DNA of 64,000 bases from Planctomycetota bacterium. GTDB lineage: Bacteria; Planctomycetota; SZUA-567; H5-PLA8. Positions 1 to 10,039 of the stretch are shown here, piece by piece (the first letter of the stretch is position 1; the number at the start of each line of letters is the position of its first letter). The position numbers and the translations under genes are program-made. The stretch lies in assembly GCA_016200135.1 (NCBI GenBank), contig JACQFI010000137.1, positions 1 to 64,000 on the forward strand, in the 5' to 3' direction. The notes below the pieces were generated by a model, which was given only the letters and a program-made list of their open reading frames with translations, had not been told where the DNA came from and searched no databases.

Positions 1-93
1 CCCCTCCCCCCTTGTGGGGGAGGGTTAGGGAGGGGGGTCGTTCCTCGAACGGGCTTCCCCCCTCCCCTGCCCTCCCCCGCAAGGGGGGAGGGA
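1..93. repeat. Intergenic palindromic repeat, G/C-tract family, paired units
   Basis: Two short units in opposite orientation: a C-tract/G-tract palindrome followed by AGGGTTAGGGAGG, then its inverted copy ending at about 93. The same pattern recurs near 983, 35101 and 60661. It lies downstream of the minus-strand isomerase gene, where it could fold as one long hairpin. The element is cut by the left edge of the window. Confidence 0.85.
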
Positions 94-111
94 GTAGTAG
101 CTACCGGATGC

Positions 112-918
112 TCATCCGCTCGAAGCGGCGGCCGAGCCGCACGCGGCCTTTTCGAATGCTTTTTTCGCAAAGCGTAAACTCCGGCCCGCGCACTCACCGG
201 GCTTGGAACCCGGCGTCGGCGCGTTCTGCTCCAGCGTGATCCAGCCCGGATAATGCTTGCGCAGGATCAGCCCGGCCAGGGCCTCGAAGTCCGTCTGGCC
301 ATGCCCCAGCTCCGTGCTCAAGCCCAGCTCCGCACTCCACTCCTTGAACTCAATGTACCGCACGCGCGCCCAGTTCCGCTCAAGAAACAGGAGCGCGCGC
401 CGCGCGCGCGGATGGCCCTCGAAGTCCTGCGCCGCGTGGCCCGTATCGCAAAAGAGGCCCACGTGCCGCGGGTCCGTGCGCTGAAGGAACGCCTCCGTCT
501 GCTCCAGCGTCTCGAAATAGTTGCCGCTGTGATGGTGGTACGTCGTCACAATGCCATGAGCCGCCCCCTGCGCTCCCAAGGCATCGATCTGCTGCGCCGC
601 CGCCGCGCGTTCCGCCTCGGTCGCCGCCGTGCCGCCGTAGAGAATCAGATCGGCGCAGCCGTTCTGCTTCAGGAACGCGCAGAGGCCCTCAAGCTGCGCG
701 GGCGCCTCGTCGATGCGCAGGTACACGCCTGCCAGCGCCAGCCTTCTCTTCTTCAACAGCTCCGCAAACGCGCGGGGCTCGGCGAGGAACGGCTGTACGT
801 ACAGCGAGCGCACCGCGACGCCCTCGAAGCCCAGCGCGCGGACCTCGTCGAGCCACGCCTCGAAGCACGCGCCCGCGACGTCGCCCCACATCAGCTCCAT
901 GCATGCGAATCGTGGCAT
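112..918 (-). CDS. Sugar phosphate isomerase/epimerase (xylose isomerase-like TIM barrel)
   Basis: A 268-residue protein of the AP-endonuclease-2/xylose isomerase-like TIM-barrel superfamily. Family-type motifs are visible: a YHHHSGNYFET stretch in the middle, GLFCDTGHA as the metal-site strand, and a C-terminal HYPGWITLEQN block. Such proteins isomerise or epimerise sugars or inositol derivatives in the cytosol; the substrate cannot be read here. The start at 918 is chosen because GGAAGG lies 9 bases upstream; a TTG at 939 and an ATG at 927 are less well placed. It is the last gene after the cupin/Tm-1-like operon, separated from it by a palindromic repeat, so co-transcription is possible but not certain. 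Confidence 0.75.
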   Translation of the reverse strand: MPRFACMELMWGDVAGACFEAWLDEVRALGFEGVAVRSLYVQPFLAEPRAFAELLKKRRLALAGVYLRIDEAPAQLEGLCAFLKQNGCADLILYGGTAATEAERAAAAQQIDALGAQGAAHGIVTTYHHHSGNYFETLEQTEAFLQRTDPRHVGLFCDTGHAAQDFEGHPRARRALLFLERNWARVRYIEFKEWSAELGLSTELGHGQTDFEALAGLILRKHYPGWITLEQNAPTPGSKPGECAGRSLRFAKKAFEKAACGSAAASSG

Positions 919-982
919 CGGCAGCATCCTTCCATTCAAACCCTACAAAACCAGACCATCATCACACGAGCTTTCGATTCCC

Positions 983-1067
983 GTCCCCTCCCCCCTTGAG
1001 GGGGAGGGTTAGGGAGGGGGAGCCTTGGGTGCATCCACCCTGACCCTCCCCCTCAAGGGGAGAGGGA
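983..1067. repeat. Intergenic palindromic repeat, G/C-tract family, paired units
   Basis: Unit one (about 983-1021) is a C-tract, TTGAG, G-tract palindrome followed by AGGGTTAGGG. Unit two (about 1036-1067) is its inverted copy. The pair occupies the gap between the stop of the PEP-hydrolase-like gene and the start of the downstream isomerase gene. Confidence 0.85.
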
Positions 1068-1073
1068 AAAACT

Positions 1074-1931
1074 TTACGCCCGCTTGCCCGCGGCTTCGCG
1101 CTGCGGCAGCTTGAGGTTCACGAAGTCGGCGACCTGCTGGGTCATCGCGATCTCCGTGGGCAGGCGCTCCATCGAGCTCGCCCCGTAGAAACCGTCCACG
1201 CCCTCGCAGCGGTCCATCACGTACTGCGCGTCGGCGGGGCTCGCGATCGGCCCGCCGTGGCAGATCACGAACACATCGTCGCGCACCGCCTTGCACGCCT
1301 CGACGATCTTCTGGATCTCGCGCACACTCTGGTCGAGCGACTTGTAGGTCTTCGCGCCGATGGTCCCGGAGACCGTCAGGCCCATGTGCGCCACCACCAG
1401 GTCCGCGCCGGCCTTCGTCATCTCCTTCGCTTCCTCGATGTTGAAGACGTACGGCGAGGTCAGCAGGTCCATCTCGTGCGCCCGCGCGACCATCTCGATC
1501 TCGGTCTTGTAGTTGATGCCGACCTCCTCGAGGTTCTGGCGGAAGGTCCCGTCGATCAGGCCGACCGTCGGGAAGTTCTGCACGCCGGCGAAACCCATCG
1601 TCTTGAGCTCCTGCAGGAACAGGTCGCGCAGCATGAAGGGGTCGGTCGCGCAGACGCCCGCGAGGATCGGCGTGTGCTTCACCGCCGTCAGGACCTCGTA
1701 GGCCATCTCCTTCATCACCTGGTTCGCGTTGCCGTACGGCATCAGGCCGCACATCGAGCCGCGGCCCGCCATGCGGTAGCGCCCCGAGTTGTAGATCACG
1801 ATCAGGTCGATGCCGCCGGCCTCTTCGCACTTGGCGGAGATGCCCGTGCCCGCCCCGCCGCCCACGATCGGCCGGCCCTCGGCTACTTTTCCGCGCAACC
1901 TCTTGAGAATCTCTTTTCGGCTCTGGCTCAC
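1074..1931 (-). CDS. Phosphoenolpyruvate hydrolase-like TIM-barrel protein (COG5564 type, Tm-1 C-half-like)
   Basis: A 285-residue protein of the 'PEP hydrolase family' (PF09370/COG5564), named by resemblance to the PEP mutase/isocitrate lyase barrel; its true reaction is not established. Family signatures are a GGGAGTGISAKC glycine motif near the N-terminus, LMPYGNANQ, FPTVGLIDGTF, and a C-terminal CHGGPIASP followed by GASSMERLP. The GTG start at 1931 has AAAGGAG about 6 bases upstream. It follows the Tm-1 N-half-like gene on the same strand, a pairing equivalent to the two halves of plant and fungal Tm-1-like fusion proteins. The same barrel also forms the sensor of the divergent regulator at 3943. 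Confidence 0.85.
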   Translation of the reverse strand: MSQSRKEILKRLRGKVAEGRPIVGGGAGTGISAKCEEAGGIDLIVIYNSGRYRMAGRGSMCGLMPYGNANQVMKEMAYEVLTAVKHTPILAGVCATDPFMLRDLFLQELKTMGFAGVQNFPTVGLIDGTFRQNLEEVGINYKTEIEMVARAHEMDLLTSPYVFNIEEAKEMTKAGADLVVAHMGLTVSGTIGAKTYKSLDQSVREIQKIVEACKAVRDDVFVICHGGPIASPADAQYVMDRCEGVDGFYGASSMERLPTEIAMTQQVADFVNLKLPQREAAGKRA

Positions 1932-2044
1932 GTACGGCTCCTTTCTAAAAATGGAACTCCGTTTTCGGTCCGAGGGCCGCCAGACTGCTTGGCGGACGCC
2001 TGGTTATTCAACGGCCGGCGATACGCTTGACGGCCGCAGCAAAA

Positions 2045-2134
2045 TTCCCCCCTTACGTAAGGGGGGATACAGGGGGGTTAACTCCTCCGCTCCCGAGTAC
2101 CTCCCCCTATCCCCTCCTTACTTAAGGAGGGGAT
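2045..2134. repeat. Intergenic palindromic repeat, CTTAnnTAAG family, paired units
   Basis: Two units, CCCCCTTACGTAAGGGGGG at about 2047-2066 and CCTCCTTACTTAAGGAGG at about 2114-2131. Each has a flanking ATACAGGGGGG or its inverse, and they face each other. The second unit lies inside the 3' end of the adjacent coding frame. A single unit of the same family sits at 59311. Confidence 0.85.
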
Positions 2135-3343
2135 GACACCAGCACTCTTTGTAGAGGTGATCTCCAGAAAGTGTTCCACGGCCGCCGCCGCGAACTCAGG
2201 TTCGTTGATGTGCCGCGGCACCCGGATCACGCGCCGCGACTTCGTTTCCTTTACCGTCCGTTCGATGGCCTCGAAGAGCGCCGCGTCGGCCTCGGGATCG
2301 AAGAACGGCTGCCCCGCGGCGTCGATCATCGAGACGCCGCGTTCGGGCAGCAGAAAGCGCATGGGGCCTTCGAAGCGGTTGAGCTTCTCGCCGAGCCAGC
2401 GGCCGATCGCGGCGCATTCGTCCCGGTTCGTGCGCATCAGCGTTGCGTAGGCGTTATGGAGGTAGAAGAGCCGGTGTTTGAACGGCTGCGGAATCGTCTC
2501 GGGCGGCCCGAAGTTGACCATGTCCTGAGCGCCCAGCGAGCCGACGAACGGCAGGCGCGACTTGATCACCGCGTCGAAGCAGGTCTCGTTCGAGCGCGCG
2601 ATGCCTTCGCCGTAGACGACGACCTGCGTGGTGGTGATGTCGAGCACGCCCGCGAGCAGGTTCGACTCGACCAGTTTCTCCAGCGACTGCCGGCCCGTCG
2701 GCGTCGCGTGGAAGACCAGGCAGTCGAAGTCCGCTTCGAGCCGCTTGCGGACGTTGGTGACGCAGGGGGTGGTCACGCCGTACATCGTCAGACCCGCGGC
2801 GCGCTTCGACTGCGCGGGACGCGGCACCGGGCGGCCGATCATCCCCGCCATGGCGTGCGCCGCGTTGCCCAGCACCACTCGCGAGATGCTGTTCAGCCCC
2901 GCGACATCGGTGACCGCGTACAGCATGCAAATGTCGCTGCCGCCGATGTACGGCCCGATGTTGCCCGCGGCCACCGTCGAGACCATCAACTTGGGGAGGC
3001 CGACCGGCAGCGCCTGCATGCCGTGCGTGACGAGCGTGGTATTGCCGCTCCCGCCCGCGCCGATGATGCCCGCGATGTCCTCGCGCGAACGCAGAAAGTT
3101 CGCGAACGCCTCGGACATCAGCGTCACCGCCGCGCCGCGGTCGTCGATGCTCAGGATCGCCGCGCCGCCGCGTCCGTGCGCAGCCACTTCGGCGTTGGTG
3201 ACATCCACGTCCTTCGCGTCGCTCTTGATCCCCACATCCACCAGGCACGTGCGGATGCCGGCGGCCTCGAGCAGGTCGCGGACGTAGTGCAGTTCCTCGC
3301 TTTTGGTATCGCAGGTGCCAACGACGTAGGCGCGCTTAGACAT
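2078..3343 (-). CDS. Tm-1-like / UPF0261 protein (COG5441 type)
   Basis: A 421-residue protein of the UPF0261/Tm-1-like ATP-binding family (PF06792). Visible signatures are an N-terminal VVGTCDTKSEEL strand, a GAGGSGNTTL loop around residue 100 that fits nucleotide/phosphate binding, YIGGSDICMLYAVTD, and the GVTTPCV motif. ATG 3343 is preceded by AAGGAGG at ideal spacing and overlaps the cupin stop by 8 bases, so the two are probably translationally coupled. The family body ends near VEHFLEIT; the last 20 or so residues (…VIPSLSKEGIGG…) are translated from an intergenic repeat. The biochemical role of bacterial members is unknown; in tomato the homologous half of Tm-1 binds viral replicase. 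Confidence 0.85.
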   Translation of the reverse strand: MSKRAYVVGTCDTKSEELHYVRDLLEAAGIRTCLVDVGIKSDAKDVDVTNAEVAAHGRGGAAILSIDDRGAAVTLMSEAFANFLRSREDIAGIIGAGGSGNTTLVTHGMQALPVGLPKLMVSTVAAGNIGPYIGGSDICMLYAVTDVAGLNSISRVVLGNAAHAMAGMIGRPVPRPAQSKRAAGLTMYGVTTPCVTNVRKRLEADFDCLVFHATPTGRQSLEKLVESNLLAGVLDITTTQVVVYGEGIARSNETCFDAVIKSRLPFVGSLGAQDMVNFGPPETIPQPFKHRLFYLHNAYATLMRTNRDECAAIGRWLGEKLNRFEGPMRFLLPERGVSMIDAAGQPFFDPEADAALFEAIERTVKETKSRRVIRVPRHINEPEFAAAAVEHFLEITSTKSAGVIPSLSKEGIGGGTRERRS

Positions 3344-3758
3344 GCCGGGCCTCCTTCTGTGCCCGCAGGTCCTTCCACGGTGCGCGCTCGAAGACATCCA
3401 CACACTCGTAGCCTTCAGGACCGGCACAGGGACCCAGGATCGCCAGCACGCGCGCGGGTTCGGCGAAGACGTTAAAGCTCGCGTGCACGGTCTCGCGCGG
3501 AATAAAGAGCGCGTCCCCCGCCCCGAGGATCTTCGACTCCTGCTCCAGCCACTGCTCGATGCGCCCTTCGACGACGAAGATCAGTTCTTCCTGATGCGGG
3601 TGAAAGTGGAAGCTGTGCCCGCCACCCTTGTCCAGCCGGGCTTCCAGCACGGTCAGGTGCTCCGCTCCGGTCAGCTTCGGCCCGCTGAGCCAAGCCATCT
3701 TGCCCCACGCCTGGACCTGCGCCTCGCGGTCTTTCTCTAAAAGGTAGCGGGCGAACAT
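3336..3758 (-). CDS. Cupin-domain protein
   Basis: A 140-residue small cupin. It carries the conserved motif-1 pattern HSFHFHPHQEELIFVVEGR and a motif-2 region with a GDALFIPRETVH-type stretch, so three or four metal-ligand histidines and a glutamate are present. Small cupins of this kind bind a metal and act as isomerases, dioxygenases or ligand-binding proteins; the substrate is unknown. The start at 3758 is fixed by GAGGAG 7 bases upstream and by the sigma-54-type promoter at 3792-3806, which lies inside the longer open frame and therefore excludes the upstream start at 3821. It is the first gene of the cupin/Tm-1-like/PEP-hydrolase-like operon. Confidence 0.85.
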   Translation of the reverse strand: MFARYLLEKDREAQVQAWGKMAWLSGPKLTGAEHLTVLEARLDKGGGHSFHFHPHQEELIFVVEGRIEQWLEQESKILGAGDALFIPRETVHASFNVFAEPARVLAILGPCAGPEGYECVDVFERAPWKDLRAQKEARHV

Positions 3759-3791
3759 GGGCGAGCTCCTCGATTCCTGAGGCTCTACTAG

Positions 3792-3806
3792 GCAATAGAT
3801 GGGCCA
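3792..3806 (-). promoter_or_regulatory. Sigma-54 (-24/-12) promoter for the cupin operon
   Basis: Read on the minus strand the sequence is TGGCCC-ATCTA-TTGC, against the consensus TGGCAC-N5-TTGC. The invariant GG and GC are at the correct 10-base separation. Predicted transcription starts near 3780, about 20 bases before the cupin ATG. A sigma-54 activator gene diverges next to it. Confidence 0.75.
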
Positions 3807-3831
3807 AGTACTCACGAACATTTGTTTCTAT

Positions 3832-3898
3832 AACTATCATATATTTAATAGTTTACAATAACACTATGTGCAATCTTGGGCTCTATATTGAATAGTTG
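3832..3898. promoter_or_regulatory. Candidate upstream activator sites (ATAGT half-site cluster)
   Basis: An AT-rich intergenic stretch with repeated half-sites: AACTAT (3832-3837)-N10-ATAGTT (3848-3853), then ACTAT (3863-3867) 10 bases after ATAGT, and another AATAGTTG at 3891-3898. The sites lie about 25-90 bases upstream of the -24 element, which is where bacterial enhancer-binding proteins dock. That the divergent regulator binds here is inferred. Confidence 0.5.
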
Positions 3899-3942
3899 TT
3901 TACTTTTGATATCCACTTAAAGTATACACACGTTTTCAAAAT

Positions 3943-5703
<1,761 letters not shown>

Positions 5704-5737
5704 GCAAGCGCATGAACCGGCAAAGGAGTCCGCGTCC

Positions 5738-6673
5738 TTGAGCGCTTCCTCTCTAAAGCTGCTGGTGGTGGGCGACCTGCATCACATGGAGCGGAACCGC
5801 GACTCGTTGTACTGCGCGCGGGCGCTCGAACTCTGGTCGCTCTTGGTCGCTCAAGTAAAGGAGCGCCCGCCCGCCGCGATCCTGCAGCTCGGCGATCTGA
5901 TCGATGGTTACCATCTGCCCATCGAGGTCTGCCGTCGCGACCTGCTGGACGTCCATAAAGTTCTGATGCAATCCCCTTACCCTGTTCATCCGCTCATCGG
6001 GAACCACGAGACCATCTACCTGCCGGACCGCCCGTTCATCCTGGAGACGCTGGGCCTCAGCGCCATCTCGCGCGTGGCCGCTTTCGGCGCGGTGCGCGCG
6101 GTCTTCTTCGATCTCACGGTGGACGGCGAGAGCTACGGCCTCCTGACGCCGGAACGCGCGGCGTGGCTCGAAGCGGAGCTCGACCGCGCGCCGGAACGCC
6201 CAGCCATCATCCTGCAACATCCTTTGATCCATCCCGACGAAGAGACCTGCGGTCACCGTCACTACGTTCAAAACTCGGGCGCGTACCTGCGCCTGCTCGC
6301 CCGGCATCCGCAGGTCCAGATGGTCCTCACCGGGCACCGGCACATTCCCACCAGGCTCGAATTTCGCGGCACTGACAAGCCCGCGCGCAGGCCGGGCGCG
6401 CGACGCGGCCCACTGGTTCAGCTCACGCTCCCGGCCTTCTGCAGTTGGCCGTTCACCTATGGAGCTTTGACGGTCGACGAACCTGCCGGCGCGCTGACGT
6501 TCCGCGAAGAACCGTTGGAACCCGTGGAAGGCGTGTTCAGTAAGCGCGCGTTGGAAGAGCTTTTAGCGGAAGGCCGGCGGATACGCATCGAAGAGAACCC
6601 GGACGTCTGGTCCGCTCGCGTGCGCCTCTCGCCGGAACTCAAAGAGGTGACGGCCGTGTGGCAAACTCAATAA
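5738..6673 (+). CDS. Calcineurin-like metallophosphoesterase
   Basis: A 311-residue phosphoesterase with the family's metal motifs in order: VVGDLHHME (D-x-H), LGDLIDGYH (GD), IGNHETIY (GNHE), a LQHPLIHPDE histidine, and a C-terminal LTGHRHIPT (GHxH). It would hydrolyse a phosphomonoester or diester using two metals; the substrate is unknown. The TTG start at 5738 has AAAGGAG 9-10 bases upstream and lies 34 bases after the regulator stop. The longer frame overlaps the regulator and is not expected to be translated. Its position suggests co-transcription with the regulator. Confidence 0.85.
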   Translation: MSASSLKLLVVGDLHHMERNRDSLYCARALELWSLLVAQVKERPPAAILQLGDLIDGYHLPIEVCRRDLLDVHKVLMQSPYPVHPLIGNHETIYLPDRPFILETLGLSAISRVAAFGAVRAVFFDLTVDGESYGLLTPERAAWLEAELDRAPERPAIILQHPLIHPDEETCGHRHYVQNSGAYLRLLARHPQVQMVLTGHRHIPTRLEFRGTDKPARRPGARRGPLVQLTLPAFCSWPFTYGALTVDEPAGALTFREEPLEPVEGVFSKRALEELLAEGRRIRIEENPDVWSARVRLSPELKEVTAVWQTQ

Positions 6674-6697
6674 TCTGCGAGAGAGCCGGGGACTTGG

Positions 6698-7939
6698 CTA
6701 CTCGAACCCGCGCCCCGGCGGCTTCTTCTGCCCTGCGCCCGCGCCGCCGCCTGGAGCCATGGGCTTCACGCTCGTGGTCGTGAGCGCCTTGCCGCCGGTG
6801 CCTGCGCCGCCGGGCCGCGCCGGAACCGTCGCCGCGCCCGCCGACTGCTGCGCGAACTCGTCCGCCGACGATCCGCGCCGGATGCCGCGCATCATCAGCA
6901 TCAGGTCTTCCGGCGCCGAGCTGTTGCTGAGCGCCTCTTCCTCGGTGATCTGGCCCGCCTTGAAGGCCGAGTGCAGCGCCATGTTGAACGTCTGCATGTG
7001 GTAGTGGCCGCCTTCGGAGATCGCCTTTTCCAAGTCGCGCGTCGAGCCGCCTTCGATCAGTTCGCGGATGTGCGGCGTGTTGATCAGGATCTCGATCGCT
7101 GCGACGCGCCCTTGCCCGTCGGCGCGCTTCAAGAGCCGCTGGCTCAGCACGCCGCGCAGCACCAGCGCGAGCTTCAAGCGGATCTGGTTCGCTTCCGAGC
7201 CTTCGAACGTGCCGAGAATACGGTCGAGGGACTGCTTGGCGTCGTTGGTGTGCAGCGTCGAGAAGACCAAGTGCCCGGTCTCGGCGGCCGTGATGCCAAA
7301 GTGAATCGTGTCCGGGTCGCGCATTTCGCCCATCAGAATCACGTCCGGGTCCTGGCGCAACGCGGCGCGCAGGGCGCGGTGGAGTTCGTGGGTGTCGAGG
7401 CCCAGTTCGCGCTGGTTGATCGTGGCCAGCTCGTCCGTGTACACGAACTCGACCGGGTCCTCGATCGTAACGATGTGGCGGTGGTACTGGTGGTTGATGT
7501 AATTAATCATCGCCGCGAGCGAGGTCGATTTGCCCGAGCCCGTCGGCCCGGTGACCAGCACCAGCCCGTTGGGGCAGTCGGCCAGTTCCTTCATCACGGC
7601 CGGCAGGCCCAGCTCTTCCATCGTCGGGATGTTCAGCGGGACCAGGCGCATCACCGAACCGATCTGTCCGCGCTGGATGAACGCGTTGACGCGGAAGCGC
7701 GCGAACCCGGGGATCTCGTACGAGAAGTCCGCCTCCAGTTCCTGTTCGAAGATGCGCGCGCGGTCCTGGCCCATCAGCCGGAACATCGTCTCGCGCATCT
7801 CCTCGGCGGTGATCTCAGGGTACGTCGTCTGCGGCATCAGTTCGCCGTGCACGCGGAAGAGCGGCGGGCGCCCCGTCTTGAGGTGCAAGTCCGAACCGCC
7901 GCGCTGGCCGAGTTCGATAAGCAGTTGGTCGAGGTCCAT
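6698..7939 (-). CDS. pilT: Type IV pilus twitching motility ATPase PilT
   Basis: A 413-residue secretion ATPase of the PilT/PilU family, which powers pilus retraction at the inner-membrane platform. Family boxes are all present: GPTGSGKSTS Walker A, the Asp box around TIEDPVEFVY, the ILMGEMRDPDT Walker B, and the His box HLVFSTLHTND. The C-terminus beyond about residue 350 is a Gly/Ala/Pro-rich tail not needed for the core fold. The ATG at 7939 has GAGAGGG at good spacing. The gene stands alone, about 10 kb from the pilQPONM cluster. PilU-type paralogy cannot be excluded. Confidence 0.9.
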   Translation of the reverse strand: MDLDQLLIELGQRGGSDLHLKTGRPPLFRVHGELMPQTTYPEITAEEMRETMFRLMGQDRARIFEQELEADFSYEIPGFARFRVNAFIQRGQIGSVMRLVPLNIPTMEELGLPAVMKELADCPNGLVLVTGPTGSGKSTSLAAMINYINHQYHRHIVTIEDPVEFVYTDELATINQRELGLDTHELHRALRAALRQDPDVILMGEMRDPDTIHFGITAAETGHLVFSTLHTNDAKQSLDRILGTFEGSEANQIRLKLALVLRGVLSQRLLKRADGQGRVAAIEILINTPHIRELIEGGSTRDLEKAISEGGHYHMQTFNMALHSAFKAGQITEEEALSNSSAPEDLMLMMRGIRRGSSADEFAQQSAGAATVPARPGGAGTGGKALTTTSVKPMAPGGGAGAGQKKPPGRGFE

Positions 7940-8171
7940 GCGGGCGACCCTCTCATCTGGCTGCGTTTAAAAATCCCAATGGGGCGGTCTGTAACGGTCT
8001 TCGAGGATAGCTTCAAGCACGGACCGAATCAAGAACACAAGGTGCAATTATTTTCGCGAGCGTTTCTCCCCTATGAAGATCGGCCCCGCCGCGCTGTAAG
8101 AAGCGGAGCGAAATCACGAATGGCAACCCGCCTCGCGCGTCTTACCATACGTTGAACGTGAGGGATTGCGC

Positions 8172-9932
8172 ATGCGCCTGAAGGCTTCTCTGCTCTTGCT
8201 GCTCGTCTCCTCCGTCGCGTTCGCGGCGGAAAAGCCGGAGCCCGCGCCGATGCCGGCTAATGCCTTGGCGATGATCGCCATTCGGCAGCAGGGCGGCAGC
8301 TTCGACCGCCTCGTGAACTGGTGCGGCAAAGTCGTCTCGAACTCGGGCGCGCTCGCGCGGCAGACCTTAAGCACGGCGCTCTTTCCCATCCCGGCGCAGG
8401 ACGGCGTCGATCCGGAAGCGCCCGCCGTCGTCTTCTACCTCGATACGCAAGCGAACCTGGCCGATGGACTCGGCGACCAGGCGGTGATCCTGGGCGTGAA
8501 AGATGCCAAGGCGCTCAAGGACGCGATCAAAGCCGTCTTCGGCGGCGAAGAGCAGGACGGGATGCTGCACGCCTCGATTCCACAGGGCTTCGACAAGCCC
8601 GAACGCAAGCTCGTGATCCGCGTCGACTCCAAATGGGCCTGGGTCGCGCCGGACGAGACCGCGCTCAAGGCGCTCACCGAGGCCGCGGGCGCGAAGGGCG
8701 CGGGCGCCTTTCTTGCGCCAGACGCGCCGGACGCCGCGATCCGCCTGAACCTGGACCTGCTGCGCCGTCAGCACAAGCCCGAGCTCGAGAAAGTCCTGGG
8801 CCTCGCCGGCGTGCTCGGCGGAAAGCTCGCGCCGCAGTTTGAAGGCGACCTGAATTCCGCACGAGCCAAAGTCCTGGATCGCACGCGCGAGCTCGAGACG
8901 CTGGAACTCAGATTCAGCTTCAACGAGGACGCTCTGATCTTTGCGGCCCAGGTAAAGGCGCTGGCGGGCACGGACCTGTTCATGGCCTGGTCGCGCAAGC
9001 CGGGCGGCACGCCGTCGAGCCTGCCGCTGGCGCTTCCGGGTGAAGCCGCGCTCGCTCTTCATACGTGTCCGCGCGAGGTCGTGCACCGCGAGCCGCGCGC
9101 GGGCCCGCCCGATGAACCCGCGAAGCAGGACTGCGCGCTTTGCGCCGCGCTCGTCAAACTGCAGGCGCTAGCCGATGGCGGAGCCGGCGTCGCGGCCGTG
9201 AGCACTGAGACCGGCGCGGCGCGGCTCGTGGTCGCGCTCGGGGCTTCCGATCCCGCACAGGCCGAAGCGGCGCTCAAGGAAGCGCTGGACGCCGTGGTGA
9301 AGTTCAGTTGCGACTGCGCACGACCTATGATGAAACTCAAGGACGGCGATCCGGCTCCTTTCGAACTTCAGCCGCTGCCGGAGCAGGAAGTGGCCGGCAC
9401 GAAGGTGCGCGGCTTCCAGATCGGCATGCCCGACAAGTACAAGCTGCTCCCGGCCCTCGAAAAGATCTACACGCGCACCGTCGGCTGGCCGGTGCCGGTG
9501 CGCTACGCCGTTACCAAGCAGGGCATGCTGGTCGCCTCCGGAAAAGATTGCGACGCGGCGCTCAAGGCCGCGCTGGAGAAAGCGGCGTCCGAAAAGGAAG
9601 GCGCGGCGGCCAAGCTACCGGCGGGAATCTCCGTTTCCGTCGAACTCATGCCGGTCGCGGTGCTGCGCGCGCTCTTGAACGCCGCGCTCGACCCCGACGC
9701 CGTCGATGCCGCGCAGTTCACCGAGAAACTCGAAGACGCGCCCATCAAGCTCGGCGCGGGCGCGGCGGACGGCTGCGGCAGCGTGCGCCTCAACCTGCCC
9801 GCCAAAGCCGTAAAGGCCGTGACCGATCTCTACTTCAAGCTCGAACGCGCGAACATCGACCCCTTCAACATCACCCTCCCCGACGCTGCGATGCCAGCTC
9901 AAGCCGTACCCGCACCGCCACCCGGACCGTAA
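8172..9932 (+). CDS. Secreted protein of unknown function
   Basis: A 586-residue protein beginning with a clear signal peptide (MRLKAS, a leucine-rich core, then VAFAA). The start at 8172 is preferred over the TTG at 8166 because GAGGGA then lies at normal spacing. The mature part alternates helical and strand-rich stretches, with two cysteine-rich spots (TCPREV and QDCALC; FSCDCARP). No catalytic motif is recognisable. I do not recognise the family; similar exported proteins of unknown role are common in Planctomycetes-like genomes. It diverges from pilT across a 230-base gap. Confidence 0.65.
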   Translation: MRLKASLLLLLVSSVAFAAEKPEPAPMPANALAMIAIRQQGGSFDRLVNWCGKVVSNSGALARQTLSTALFPIPAQDGVDPEAPAVVFYLDTQANLADGLGDQAVILGVKDAKALKDAIKAVFGGEEQDGMLHASIPQGFDKPERKLVIRVDSKWAWVAPDETALKALTEAAGAKGAGAFLAPDAPDAAIRLNLDLLRRQHKPELEKVLGLAGVLGGKLAPQFEGDLNSARAKVLDRTRELETLELRFSFNEDALIFAAQVKALAGTDLFMAWSRKPGGTPSSLPLALPGEAALALHTCPREVVHREPRAGPPDEPAKQDCALCAALVKLQALADGGAGVAAVSTETGAARLVVALGASDPAQAEAALKEALDAVVKFSCDCARPMMKLKDGDPAPFELQPLPEQEVAGTKVRGFQIGMPDKYKLLPALEKIYTRTVGWPVPVRYAVTKQGMLVASGKDCDAALKAALEKAASEKEGAAAKLPAGISVSVELMPVAVLRALLNAALDPDAVDAAQFTEKLEDAPIKLGAGAADGCGSVRLNLPAKAVKAVTDLYFKLERANIDPFNITLPDAAMPAQAVPAPPPGP

Positions 9933-9936
9933 GACC

Positions 9937-10039
9937 GTGGCACAAGCGTCCCGCCTGTCGGTTGCCGCTGCGCTTTCAAGCCGGCGCGCGCCGACATGGG
10001 AGCTTCAGGCAAGTTAAACAGGCGCGACGCCTGTGCCAC
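9937..10039. repeat. Inverted-repeat element (GTGGCACAnGCG family)
   Basis: The left arm 9937-9958 (GTGGCACA…CGCCTGT) and the right arm 10018-10039 (ACAGGCG…TGTGCCAC) are inverted copies matching at 20 of 22 positions around a 59-base GC-rich centre. The element starts 5 bases after the stop of the upstream gene, so it may act as a terminator hairpin. Repeats of this wording are common in PVC-type genomes. Confidence 0.75.

Noticed and set aside
2171..3475. Long plus-strand frame antisense to the Tm-1-like gene
   Set aside because: Arg/His/Asp-rich shadow of a high-GC gene; the sense strand carries a recognised family.
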